This document shows positions 48,357 through 60,734 of a stretch of DNA of 64,000 nt, piece by piece; the stretch's first letter is position 1; each line of letters begins with the position of its first letter. Source of the DNA: Beaufortia kweichowensis (lineage: Eukaryota > Chordata > Actinopteri > Cypriniformes > Gastromyzontidae); assembly GCA_019155185.1 (NCBI GenBank), contig CM032795.1:11077795-11141794 (forward strand), given 5' to 3'. The notes under the pieces were generated by a model that was not told the origin of the DNA, ran no database searches, and saw only the letters and a program-made list of their open reading frames with translations. The position numbers and the translations under genes are program-made.

Positions 48357-49190
48357 TCTCGCCTCTGTGTTCCTGCCTTCTCCAAATGGACAATCGAGAC
48401 AGTCCCAAACAGCCGAACACGACTAAAACTCCAATCTGCTCATCACCGCTCTTTAGTCCAGCATGCTGAGAGATCAGTTCTCCTGAGACGCGCCTGGCAC
48501 TTCAGTGCCGGAGAGACGCAGAAAGGCGTAGCTGATGGCTTCCTATTTCCCCCAAAGCCCAGCCAAGCAAGTGCATAGAAGTAAACCGTCAGACCAGCGA
48601 TGTGTCGTTAATGAATGACAACAGCACGACTCACACAGTCCACGCCGCTGTATTGTCAGGCCGACTCCAGTTTCAGCTGGCTAGCGAGGAGCTGTATAGA
48701 CCGTTCGCCTCGCTAGCTGGCTAACAACAGCGAAACGCTCTATTTAGCCACACCATGCTTTTGTATTCACCAGAAAGCCGAAGCTGGTTGAACTCCAGGT
48801 TATTCGAAACCAGTGTGTAAACAAAAAACAGGCAAAAGTGGGTGTGTTAGGCGCAGGCTATGCTAGCAGTCGAGCCTGAACTCTTCAAACGACGACTGCT
48901 GCCACTTCCCCTTAGGATAGTTTAGTTAGCCAGCTCGCTAACTGATTGCCTTCCTCTGTCTGCTTGAAGAGGGCACCGTGTATCATAATAAAATATTCAT
49001 ACAAATATAAGCGCGCAGTAGCTCGAGGAGGCGAACGGGTTTGCACGCGCGGCGTCGGTTATTTCTTTGTTTTTTAATCGCAGAGCTCGTCCTCGTGCTC
49101 TGGAACTCCCCAGTCACACTGATAAAGTTCGAACTCTCGTGACTCGCCGTAGATTTAGTGGGAGGTTTGTTTTTGCCCAATCCGCCTGTC
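48210..49190 (-). promoter_or_regulatory. bmp2k: CpG-rich promoter and 5' UTR region of bmp2k
   Basis: Around and upstream of bmp2k exon 1 the sequence becomes markedly richer in CG dinucleotides than anything else in the right half of the window, for example 'cgcgcagtagctcgaggagg' near 49,013 and 'gcacgcgcggcgtcgg' near 49,044. A CpG-island promoter is typical of a broadly expressed kinase gene. No TATA box is evident at a fixed place. The transcription start cannot be set to the base. The 65-codon open frame at 48983-49180 is a composition artefact. Confidence 0.65.
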
Positions 49191-51098
49191 TGACAACCTA
49201 ACTTGTTTTGTGCGATTCCTTCCCATTGTCATGATTGGTGTGAACAGGATGCGTCGCGTAGACGCTGTTCTCTGATGGGATGGCACAAATGACTGTCTGT
49301 GCTTTGCAGTTTGCTTGATAAAGATCTTAACCAATGTGTAGTCCTTGAATGGTGTGAATGAATTGTTTGGGATTCTGTGATGTACACTACTGTAAAAGGA
49401 GAAATGTGTTGTTTTTACATTGCAAATAGGTTACAGCTTTTGACACTTTTTCCCACCCACTTTAAATGCAGTATCTGAACAAGATGTAATTTAGGTATAT
49501 TTCTTATTCAGTCTAATGCGGAATATTAAATTAGTTAATTTTGATTAGCCATGCAGGTTAATATAATGTACGCAACAATATAGTATTAGTAATATAATAG
49601 ATAAAAATACCCAATATGCACATGACATTAAAGTATGATGTTAGTTTATCAATAAGTCATATTTATTTTAATAGTAATCATTTTGTTGAACTTTATTCAT
49701 GATTAATTATAAATATTCTATCTTTTGAGCCTCTTACTTATAACACTCAAATTAACACAATTAAAAATGTTAAAATATCCTTAGAATCATCACGACACAT
49801 CGTCGCTAGAGATTAGGTAAAACCAATCAGTCACGTGATGACAAAGAATCAGACAGTTGTTCTTTTAACACTCGGTTGCTTTTGTTACTCGGTTTGTGAA
49901 ATTGTAGCGCCCTCCTCTGCTCAAACACGGCATCATAATCCCTAAGAAAATAACTACAGTTTAGTTTGTTCTGTAAATTTTAAATTTTTTACCTTAACCA
50001 TGGTTAAATACTCAATGCGTAAAATAACACAATATATAACAAAACTGTTTTTTAAAATTTAAATTTTAACCATGACATGGTGACATGACATGGTTTGTAA
50101 AGCTGGATGCATTCAATGATTCTACAAATGTGACCGCTATCTGATAATAGCACACAGATGTAGGTCAATGGAGAGGTAGAAGACTGTATGAGAGTATGAG
50201 ATTATTACTTGGGATTAATGAGGATCTGCTGTTCCCTCAGGCTTTTCTCACCCCAGTACAGATAAAGTCCCCTGACTCTGTTAAGTTTCATCAGCAGTAG
50301 CTACCTAAACATATGACTTGACGCTGTGCATCTGGCACAAGACTGTCTTGGCTATCTCAGTGATCTGTGCAGAATATGATTTGGCCATGGCATTATGTTT
50401 GTCAGGTGAAATCCCAAATTATTTTGTCTTGTAGATTGATTTTGCATAATTATTGAATTTCAAAAAATTTTTAGGATTGGATTGTCAGAATCTTCTCTTA
50501 TATTTAATGTATTAGTTTAGCATTGGCAGCCAATTTCTCACTTTACCCATCTGTATGGTAACTACATTAGCTGCAGGAAAAGCTAGTTGCAATTTCAATC
50601 AAAATTTAAGTCAAAATATACAATGAAAATCCCCCCTAAAACGATCAAACAGGAACCATATGACCAGAGAAAATCTTCTTTTATAAAACAAACAGACCAC
50701 TAAAATCTAACACGTTTCATACACTGTGTTTTCATTTTATCAGACATTTTATAAGCGCTGAAAGAATTTAAAGAAAACATGGTTGGTAAATTTTATTAAA
50801 TGACACAGGCAGAAACAAAATAACATGGTGACATTTAGACCAATGAAAAAATCAATCAAGTGGTGAAATCCCCTTCATACATACTAGCCTGGATTTTACC
50901 ATCACCTAGACATAAACAAATTTTATATATTTCCCCCCAAAAACTAACTAAAAAACTAAAACTAAAAAAAAAAACAACTGTTGCTGAGTGGAAAAGGTTT
51001 AAAGCATTAAGGCGTAGAGGCAACATGACTACATTGGAATGACCTGATTTGATAGACCTAAACAGGATATATTGTAAGTAGTCTGTGGTTTTTCTGTA
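49191..51098. other. Spacer between bmp2k promoter and left annexin copy
   Basis: No gene is seen. The right part (about 50,780-51,098) is the presumptive 3' UTR of the left annexin copy, with a minus-strand AATAAA at 50792-50797. From about 50,260 the sequence is similar to 55,180 onward, marking the left end of the tandem duplication. Confidence 0.6.
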
Positions 51099-54000
51099 CT
51101 AGTCTTCTCCACAAATCATTTTTAAGCAGTCACAGTAGTCTCCACTCACATCTGACTGTAAAAAAGCAGAGCAAAGTCAGGCACAGTTATAATCACTGAG
51201 ACAATCAGTACAGAATGTTCCATAATATAAGATAGCAGAAGACATCTATCACTACAAAAAAAGAGCTTTTATTTGCATTGAATGATGCGTCACAGATGGG
51301 AGCATCATTTCCAGAGGACAGGATAAAAGGACAACAATGACAGGGATGAGGAATGAGTCTTTCCGTCATGTACAGACTGTGTCAAGGGGAAGTAAATCCT
51401 TCATTTGTTGCTGTGGTTAAACAGTTCTAGTTACAACATAATTTGTAAAGGCTATAATGTATTAAGAGTTTTGAGAAGCGTTTTAGGCTATAGCTTGGAA
51501 TTATAGACCTGCTCACTGCATATTGCTCATTTGTCCTCAAAACAATACTTACTGAATAGAAAGAACCAGCTCTGATTCAAGCCTAACAAGAATGAAAGTT
51601 GGACTGATACCTGCATTAAATCCATCTCAGAACTTTGCAAAGCTGCTTGGATGAACTTTGGTGAAGAATACTTACACTTATATCCTTGCTGAGTGAACGC
51701 TGAAAGAGCTTTTTGTATTCAGCCTTGATGTCCATCATGTCAACTTCTGCACGGCTGACCATTATCCTGGTCAGAGTGGTTTCATCTGTACCTGCTCCCT
51801 GCAAGTTTATAGATATAAAACATAATTATTTTTTTATAAATGTCAGTGTTGCATTGGCACAATTATAAAGAGCAACATGATTGTATCTGTACCTTCATGC
51901 TTTTACAAAGTTTTTCAGCGAAGTATGCTGGAGTGTTCATAATACACTTCACTATGAAAAAAAGATTATTAAAATTAAATATTTTCATTTTTATATATTT
52001 TGTGTCTAATTACAAAATATTGTTGCATGTGTATATTTATCGTTCATAATAAAAACAATACCGATGGTAACCAGCAGCTCCTCTAAGTCTCCAGACATTT
52101 CCTTCTCAATGCTCTTCTGTAGAGTCTTGCCACTGATGTTTTTATATTCCACTAATGCTGCAATGAGACATTCAATGTTATATTTAAAACACTCCTGCGA
52201 TTTTTAACATTCTGTTCTGTTTAGTTACTATGATTGTACTTTGTCTCAGTTGAGGGATGCTCCTTTTACAGAGGATCTCAATAAACTTCGACTCATCAGT
52301 TCCAAATTTTTTCTCTCCTGCATTATAGAGAGCCTAGAAGAAACAATGAACATATTTTATACAACATTACTATGCAAAAGTAAAAAAAGTTTTAAATGTG
52401 TTTGTTAAACAGCTGTTGACATACAGTATTTGATTTGTGATTTGCGAAATTGAATATTGAATATTGACTTTGTTGTATATAATAATTTCTGTTGTAAATC
52501 ATGACTGTTTTGTTGAGAAGTTTTACTGAAACATTTACAATGATACCATTTCAGAATATCAAATATCATGAAATACTAATGGTATTGTTTTACATAAAAT
52601 TACAGCATATTTGAAGCTTATTTAGTATTGTCAGGTAAATGAAATAATAAGTTTTAAAGTACAAAGCTAAACGAGAAACTAAAGCACCTGTGCATCCGCT
52701 TTAGCCTGGTTTGCATTCACGGTGGTGCTCTCATCCCTTGCAGCCTTACAGTGAAAAACAAGTTAATAAAAACAATCGAAATATATTTAAAATATAATTT
52801 ATAAAGTTTCAATTACATTTGTTACAGTTAGTTGACATACAGGTGTGTATAATTACCTCAGCAAGTGTAATAATGGCTTTGCCAAAATCCCCTGAAACTT
52901 CATGCTTTAGCATCTGTACCAGTGTTTTCTTTGTTTCTATTGGGCAATGAAAGTAATGACAGTATTTACTCTTCTGCTAGTTAGTTGTTGTCCATTGAAA
53001 CTTTATATATATTTATCTTCCTCAGCTCACCATCAGCATGAGCTGCAGACAGATCTCTGATTTGTTTATTTGTCCTTGAGCCTAATATTTCTATCAGGAT
53101 ACGGTTGTCAGTTCCTGCCCCCTGGATTGATGTATTGAATGTATTGAATCAGAAATTAATACATGAATGTATTAATCCAAAAAGGGGAAAACTCACAGAC
53201 AATAGTGCTGTTTAAAAATATTCAGTCATTTAGGACTTTTTCAAATATTGAGAAAGAAAAACACCATAACTTACTTTTGTTGCCTTTAATTATATCCTTA
53301 GCGTCATTGACTGCAGGTAGTCTTGCAAGCCTAACAATCACATTTTCAAATTCACCACCAGTTTCACCCTTCAGGTCATTAACAAGAATCTTAAAAACAC
53401 AACAAGAGTTGCTCAAGAAGACAAATTAATTTTGATATGCAAACACATCCAAATTGCTGTATGCAAGATTTTACCTTTTGTGGTTTCTTCGTATGCCCTA
53501 GAAATAGCCTGTTTTTGACTGCTGCTTCTGTGGGTCAGCACGTCTATCAGAGACTTTTCATCTGTACCTGTTAAATTAATAAAAAAACAATATCAGTAAT
53601 ATTTAGCACTAGTTATTATTAAATGTCATAACAGGTCCATATAATGCAAAACAGCATATGTAATGCAATGCACATGGGCAATTGCAGCATTATGGACATT
53701 ACATTTTTAGTCAAAACTTGACATATAAATTCTCACAGAATGTATTAATTACCAATATACTTAATCATCTGTTCATATTTTACTAAAGCCCTGTCAATAG
53801 AATCAAGACATAAAAAATATCAATCTATGCATGTTTTATCTATTTAAAAAACAGAAATATACATGCACACACTTTTAAGAGATAACATACTTTTTCAGTC
53901 AATTAAAATGCACAATCCAAAACCAATAACCAAGAAATGGACAAGGGAAGGCTATTCATAAAACACAAAATAGTTAATTTATTTTAATTGTTATGTGCCA

Positions 54001-54439
54001 ATTTTTGAAAAATATGGACTGTAACAATTTTGAAAACAGCACTTTACCTGACTATGAAAAGTCATGCTTTAAACATAAAAATGCTAAGCTATCAGTACAA
54101 TAACACGAATACACTTCTTATGTGAATGTTACATACCAAAGCCTTTCATTGCTTTGCGCAGAGCCGCAACATCTTCACTAACATTAAAGTTAGCCTTGGC
54201 CTTAATGGTACCTCTCTCCCCCTTTCGAATAATAAGTAAAAAAGTCATTGAAATGCAGTATGGAATGATATATAGCCAAAATGGACTAAAGCAAATGTAT
54301 TTACCGGAGGATATGGAGCTTTTAACATACTTTCGAAGTCATCCTGCAATAACAATGAAATCCTATGACACAGAATACAAGCAATGCATTTCATAAATGA
54401 ACATAGCTTAAAAATATTACTTACCCAGACGTGTGCCAT
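51099..54439 (-). pseudogene. Annexin A3-like gene, left copy, with two frameshifts
   Basis: Coding-exon equivalents 5' to 3': 54425-54439, 54305-54343, 54137-54221, 53475-53567, 53275-53389, 53031-53121, 52857-52936, 52688-52744, 52240-52333, 52062-52157, 51893-51951, 51676-51798, 51099-51155. The N-terminus MAHVWDDFESMLKAPYPP is followed by four annexin repeats with GTDE-type Ca2+-binding loops (GFGTDEKSL, GAGTDNRIL, GTDESKFIE, GAGTDETTL); the C-terminus is ICGED. Compared with the right copy, exon 4 is 2 nt shorter at its donor (AAAAG|GTAAAA versus AAAAAGG|GTAAAA), so exon 5 would be read to an early TAA. Exon 5 is 1 nt longer near its end (115 versus 114 nt). No alternative splice I tried restores the frame. 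It may be a pseudogene, a strain allele, or two homopolymer sequencing errors; exons 1-4 and 6-13 otherwise look intact. The position matches ANXA3. Confidence 0.75.
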
Positions 54440-54457
54440 TATTTTGGTGAAGTGAAT

Positions 54458-54640
54458 TCTATAATGTGACAGACACAAAGAATAATATTAATACAAATTA
54501 ATATACAGACAACTGTCATTTTAATTTTCTTTGCGCTTACCTTTGCGCTACAATGCAATAATCTGCGCAGCCCTGTCTCTGGGTTTACCTTCAACCCGTC
54601 GAGCTTGTCTGGCGTGTCAGTTACGTTGTCATTTTACGAA
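54458..54640 (-). other. 5' non-coding exon and promoter area of left annexin copy
   Basis: The ATG exon appears to begin at 54458 after a TTATAG acceptor, leaving 19 bases of 5' UTR. A non-coding exon ends at 54541 with GCAAAG|GTAAGC. It contains 'agacagggctgcgcaga', shared with the right copy. The transcription start is not resolved. A spliced first non-coding exon is usual for annexin genes. Confidence 0.5.
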
Positions 54641-55518
54641 AGACAAATTCTTTCTCTGCCTCTCCCTTTTCAAACATCCACAGAGGTGCTAATAAGCATT
54701 ACCTGAACCCAAACGAGACATGCTATCTTCAGCTATAAAAAAATCTGTCAAGGCCCTTCCATCATTAGCAACAACTATCCCAAACCTACTAATGATATTA
54801 TTGTGACTAACTATTACCACTAAAATACTGCTATTACTGTAGCATGTAACAATCAACTGTGGCATAAGTACATTTTACTCTGAATAAATTATTCAAGTTG
54901 ATGATAAATGTATTCATAAATTAAATCTAAATACACAACAACAAGTTTATTTACTTATTTTATTGCTAAAAGGCACAAATACGGGCTATGTTTTTCCTCT
55001 GTTTTATAGGCAATCCACAGTATTTGACAAATACTTGCTACCACTAAGCTGTTTCTTGTATATTACAATGATTTTAAACTGAGATAGAAACTCTCAGACT
55101 GAGAACATACAATTTTAAGACACTATTTTGTGTTGTTTTATATTTCATTTTAACTCAATTGCGTTCCTCCAGTCCAGTAAGTCCCCTGACTCTGCTACGT
55201 TTCATATAGCTCCCTAAATGATTGACATCTGGCACAAGACAGTTTGGGTTATTTAATTCAAGACTGTGCAAAATATAATTTGTAAAATCCCAAATTATTT
55301 TGTAGATTGTCTTGTAGAATCACTTTTACCCATCTGTAGGGTAACTATAGGCTTACATTAGCTACAGGAAAGCTAGTTGCAATTTCAATCAAATGTAAGT
55401 CAAAATATACAATAAAAATCCCCCCTAAAACAATCAAACAACCATATGACCAGAGAAAGTCTTTTTAATAAACAAACAGACCACCAAAAATGTAACAAAT
55501 GTTCCACGCATTGCTCTT
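54641..55518. other. Spacer between the two annexin copies
   Basis: No gene is seen. The left unit of the duplication ends near 55,160 and the right unit starts near 55,180, so the unit junction lies here. The remainder up to 55,518 is sequence downstream of the right copy's polyadenylation signal. Confidence 0.6.
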
Positions 55519-56159
55519 TTTATTCATGATATTTCATCAGTGCTAAAAGAATTGAAAGAAAATATGGTGGGCAAATTTAATTAAATGACAGAGACAGAAA
55601 CAGACAAAGAATAACACAGTGACATTTAGACCAATAAAAATCAAGTGGTGTAAATACATTTACAATATATTGTATTAAATAAATGAAGGCCAAACAACAT
55701 GTTACAATACCGTTGGTGCATCAACAAACAAGGTGTTTTTGTTTCAAAAAGTTAATGCGTCACAAAATCCAATGAATTCAAAATCAAATACATTTACATT
55801 TTGCAAAACAAAATGAATAGATTATTTTTCTAATGAAGTTTAGTGACTAAATCATTTCTTATGTTATTATCCAGTCATTTCTGTTCCATTTACCATCTAG
55901 GATTGTTATGATTTATAAATCAATCACAAATCAATATGAATTTCCATACCATCCTGGATTTTACCATCACCCTTTGTAACCTGGACATAAACATATTTTA
56001 TATATTTCCCAAGAAAGCTCAAAACCACTGTTATTTAATGAAACCATTGCTTGATAAAAAAGGTTTAAAGCATTAAGGCGTAGAGGCAACATGACTACAT
56101 TGGAATGAACTGATTTGACAGACCAAAACAAGATATACTGTAGTCTGTAGTTTTGTGTA
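55519..56159 (-). other. 3' UTR of right annexin copy
   Basis: Non-coding sequence from the TAG at 56160 to a minus-strand AATAAA at 55519-55524. It is about 85-90 percent similar by eye to the equivalent stretch of the left copy, with the polyadenylation signal at a different place. Confidence 0.5.
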
Positions 56160-59081
56160 CTAGTCTTCTCCACAAATCATCCTCAAGCAGTCACAGTAGT
56201 TTCCAGTTACATCTGACTGTAAAAAAGCAGAGCAAAGTCAGGCACCGTTATAATCACTGTGACAATCAGTATTATGTTTCAAAATATAGGAAATCTCAAG
56301 CAAGTCATCTATCACTACAAAAAAAAGAGCTTTATTTTATTTGCATGGAATGTTGCATCACAGATAGAAGCATTATTTCCAGAGGATAGGATAAAAGGAC
56401 AACAATGACAGGGATGAGAAATTAGTCTTTTTGTCATTACCTGAGGTATGAAAAACAGACTATGTCAGGAGGCAGTAAATCCTTCATTTGTTGCTGTGGT
56501 TACACAGTTATATTACAGCATAATTTGTAAAGGCTACAATGTATTAAGAGTGTTGATAAGCGTTTTAGTGAAGACTATAGCTTTAGGAATAATATTCCTG
56601 CTTATTGCATATTGCTCATTGCCCCTCAAAACAATACTAACTAAATAGAAAGAAACTTTTACCTACAGCTCTAAACAAGCATCTATGAATAAACAAATAA
56701 ACCTGAAGATCAGGAAATCACACCACTGTGCTTAGGACGTCCAACTTACTAGAATATAGTTGGACTGATCCATTTGAGAACTTTGCAAAGCTGCTTGGAT
56801 GAACTTTGGTGAAGAATACTTACACTAATATCCTTGTAGAGTGAACGCTGAAAGAGCTTTTTGTATTCAGCCTTGATGTCCATCATGTCAACTTCTGCAC
56901 GGCTGACCATTATCCTGGTCAGAGCGGTTTCATCTGTACCTGCTCCCTGCAAGTTTATAGATATAAAACATAATTATTTTTTATAAATGTCAGTGTTGCA
57001 TTGGCACAATTATAAAGAGCAACACGATTGTATCTGTACCTTCATGCTTTTACAAAGTTTTTCAGCGAAGTATGCTGGAGTGTTCATAATACACTTCACT
57101 ATGAAAAAAAGATTATTAAAATGAAATATTTTCATTTTTATATATTTTGTGTCTAATTACAAAATATTGTTGCATGTGTATATTCATCGTTCCTAATAAA
57201 AACAATACCGATGGTAACCAGCAGCTCCTCCATGTCTCCAGACATTTCCTTCTCAATGCTCTTCTGTAGAGTCTTGCCACTGATGTTTTTATATTCCACT
57301 AATGCTGCAATGAGACATTCATATTTAAAACACTCCTGCGATTTTTAACATTCTGTTCTGTTTAGTTACTATGATTGTACTTTGTCTCAGTTGAGGGATG
57401 CTCCTTTTACAGAGGATCTCAATAAACTTCGACTCATCAGTTCCCAATTTTTTCTCTCCTGCATTGTAGAGAGCCTAGAGAGGAAATACAATATTTTTTA
57501 ATGTGTTTATTTATATCATTGGCTATAATGTGTCAAAATAAAACCTAACAACTGTAAGAATCAAGTGTGTTTGGAAAAATGTAATAATAACTTATATATA
57601 TTGATTTGTGTTGTAAATAATGAAAGTGCAAATCTAGCAAATATTATAAAACATTACAGAATTATTATACTTTTTCTACTTAAAAAATAATATTAACAAA
57701 TATGATGCATTTCCAACAGCAAATCTTAAGCTCATACGCTATTTTATTTTTGTCTGGTAAAAAAGTTTTAATGTGAAAGGCTGAAAGAGAAACTATAGCA
57801 CTGCAATTAGTATTCTTTACCTGTGCATCCGCTTTAGCCTGGTTTGCATTCACAGTGGTGCTCTCATCCCTTGCAGCCTTACAGTGAAAAACAAGTTAAT
57901 AAAAAGAAACAACATATATTTACAGTAAGTTGACATACAGGTGTGTATAATTACCTCAGCAAGCGTAACAATAGCTTTGCCAAAATCCCCTGAAACTTCA
58001 TGCTTTAGCTTCTGTACCAGTGTTTTCTTTGTTTCTATTGGGCAATGAAAATAATGACAGTATTTACTCTTCTGCTAGTTAGTTGTTGTCCATTAAAACT
58101 TTATATATTTATCTTCCTCAGCTCACCATCACCATAAGCTGCAGACAGCTCCCTGATTTGTTTATTTGTCCTTGAGCCTAATATTTCTATCAGGATACTC
58201 TTGTCAGTTCCTGCCCCCTGGAATGAAAATGGATTAATAATAATGGGGCAAAACGCACAAACAATACGAAAATATGTTCACCTTTCAAATATTGAGAAGG
58301 AAAACAAGGAATATAACTTACTTTTGTTGCCTTATTTATATCCTTAGCGTCATTGACTGCAGGTAGTCTTGCAAGCCTAACAAGCACATTTTCAAACTCA
58401 CCACGAGCTTCACCCTTCAGGTCATTAACAAGAATCTAAAAACACAATAAGAGTTGCTCAAGACAGACAAATTAGGGTGATTTTTCTATGCAAGAACAAA
58501 CACATCCAAATTGCTGTATGCAAGATTTTACCCTTTTTGTGGCTTCTTCGTATGCCCTAGAAATAGCCTGTTTTTGACTGCTGCTTCTGTGGGTCAGCAA
58601 GTCTATCAGAGACTTTTCATCTGTACCTGTTAAATAAACAACAACAAAAAACAATATCTGTGACGCTTGATGGTTAATTAAACATGTACAGACATTACGC
58701 CATAAAAAGACAATAAGCAATAGGTGCAACTGTAAATTGTAATACAACGCACATATTACACGAATACACTTCTTATGTGAATGTTACATACCAAAGCCTT
58801 GAATTGCTTTGCGCAGAGCCGCAACATCTTCACTAACATTAAAGTTAGCCTTGGCCTTAATGGTACCTCTCTCCCCCTTTCGAATAATAAGTAAAGACGT
58901 CATTTGCAGTATGGAATGACATATAGTCAACATGCACTAAAGCAAGTGTATTTACCGGAGGATAGGGAGCTTTTAACATAGTTTGAAGTCATCCTGCAAT
59001 ACACAATAGAAATGAAACAGAAGCAATGCATTTCATGAATGAACATATCATTGAGATTTTACTTACCCAGACGTGTGCCAT
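56160..59081 (-). CDS. Annexin A3-like gene, right copy (start probably in exon 2)
   Basis: Exons 5' to 3': 59067-59081, 58956-58993, 58792-58876, 58532-58626, 58322-58435, 58127-58217, 57955-58034, 57821-57877, 57381-57474, 57209-57304, 57040-57098, 56824-56946, 56160-56216; all GT-AG. Annexins bind acidic phospholipids through Ca2+; the fold is four repeats of about 70 residues. Visible repeats carry GFGTDEKSL, GAGTDKSIL, LGTDESKFIE and GAGTDETAL loops; the C-terminus is MICGED. Exon 2 has 38 nt where the left copy has 39, so the conventional start MAHVW reads 11 codons and stops. An ATG at 58979 in exon 2, overlapping that stop, is in frame with everything downstream and gives 324 residues (human ANXA3 has 323). 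Synteny between FRAS1 and BMP2K points to ANXA3; a linker 'ATKRILVNDLKG' in repeat 1 is one residue longer than usual. Either the start has moved or there is a one-base sequence error. Confidence 0.85.
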
Positions 59082-59099
59082 AATTGGTGAAGTGAATTC

Positions 59100-59400
59100 T
59101 ATAATGTGACAAACACAACATCATATCAATCAATAATATCAAATCATTTCTATACTGCAGCCTAACAAGTCATCCTGCAGACACTTGCAGATCACGCGAT
59201 TCTATTTCATAACACAAGCAAAGTTGTATGATTTTACCAGAAATAAATTGTACAGACAACGTAACAAATATTTGCGCTTACCTTTGCGATGTAGTGCAGT
59301 CGACGCAGCCCTGTCTCCGGGTTTAACTTTAACTTACCTGAGCTTATCTGGGGTGTGTAAGTTACGTTGTGTCATCTCACAAAAGACGCATTCTTTCTCA
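59100..59400 (-). other. 5' non-coding exon and promoter area of right annexin copy
   Basis: A non-coding exon ends at 59282 with GCAAAG|GTAAGC, matching the left copy's exon ending at 54541. The start of transcription is not resolved. Confidence 0.5.
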
Positions 59401-60734
59401 GCCTCACCCTTGCTAAACATCCACAGAGGTGCTAAGCATTTGCTACATTAAACCAAACGAGACATGCACTTTTGTTTTAGTGCTATTCTTCAACTAGAAA
59501 AATCTGTCAGGGCCATACCATCATTAGTAACTACACATCCCAAAGCTACTAATGGTAGTGATATAACTAACTATTACCACAAATACTGCTATTACTGTAG
59601 CATGTAACAATCAATTGTGGAATGAGTTACTTTTACTCCACTTTTACTTTTTAGAATTATTTAAGTTCATGACAAATTTATTCACCATAAATTAAATCTA
59701 AATACAATAAACAACAACAAGTAAATTCACTTATTTTATTGCTAAAAAAGGCACAAATACAGGCATCATGTTATCATAAATGATAGCACCAAAATGTTTA
59801 TCTCCAAATCATTCATGGAGTTTCATAGGCACTCCACAGCATTTGACAAAAACAATGAAGTGAGAAAAACAAGACAGACTGTAAGAGGGAAAAGAAATTT
59901 CTGACTATGAAATGATAATTTCCTAACCTACACCCTGTGCTGTAAAATCATGGGTGTGGGTTAAAATATCTTCTTGATCCTGTCAGCACCATATGACATG
60001 TAACAACTTCCTAATACAACATTACAGAACAACTGTAAAAATTATACAGCCAATAAAATCAAATAGATGTCTCTCACACATGCCAATACATGATGTGACA
60101 TTAATACAAAACTAAATAATGTACGATAACATGAAGTGGATAATTTCATGACATAATATTAAAATAGGACAGAGAGATATTTTGTATGTGCAATCTGGCA
60201 TGTTTAAAAAACACGTCAAGATTTTTGGTAGTGTTCGGTTATATCCATACAAACATTGGCCATGTGAAACAAAAGCATATACTTTTTATGTCCAGTGTTA
60301 TACAGCATTATATGCTACAGTAATTCAGTGGCATGACCAGACTGGCAGTAAATCTATAGTGGATATCTAAAGTGGTTATAATAATACAATTCATCAAAAC
60401 ACTTTTCGTCAGCTGGTAAATACAAGCGTGTGCTAATAAAAACTGAAGAAATGCATCACTTTGGGCAATCTATTCAGATTTGGAATAAAATAAATCGCAC
60501 TTGACAAATATCAGCATGGCACATCGGTGATCAGGCCTAAAGTAAATTTCACAATGAGGCAGAGCGTCAAAACCCAGATCAAAATACAAGGATGACCATG
60601 TCATCAGGTAATTGCACTTAATAAACATATTTACAACACTCACCCGGTTCAAAGCATTGACACTCATCCTTTATTTAATACTTTCATGTGTTTTTACTGG
60701 CATGATAAAATAGCAGGTGCAGTGATACAAATCC
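59401..60734. other. Spacer between right annexin copy and fras1 3' end
   Basis: No gene is seen. 59,420-59,770 is the counterpart of 54,680-54,990 in the left unit. About 59,800-60,720 has no counterpart in the left unit and shows no transposon ends or coding features that I can recognise. The 62-codon open frame at 60182-60370 has no support. Confidence 0.5.

Larger units (their letters stand above)
50260..55160 (-). repeat. Left unit of the annexin tandem duplication
   Basis: A direct repeat of 55,180-60,910. Both begin near 'agtcccctgactctg', run through the whole annexin gene, and end near 'aagacact.ttttgtgttgtt..' followed by 'ctcaattg' or 'ctcagttg'. Identity is high but uneven. The right unit carries about 0.8 kb of extra sequence (roughly 59,800-60,720) not found in the left. 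Confidence 0.85.

Noticed and set aside
48983..49180. 65-codon minus-strand open frame upstream of bmp2k
   Set aside because: It falls in the CpG-rich promoter. The bmp2k start at 48356 matches the conserved N-terminus and this frame does not join it.
60182..60370. 62-codon open frame between right annexin and fras1
   Set aside because: No conserved motif, no splice signals and AT-rich spacer context.
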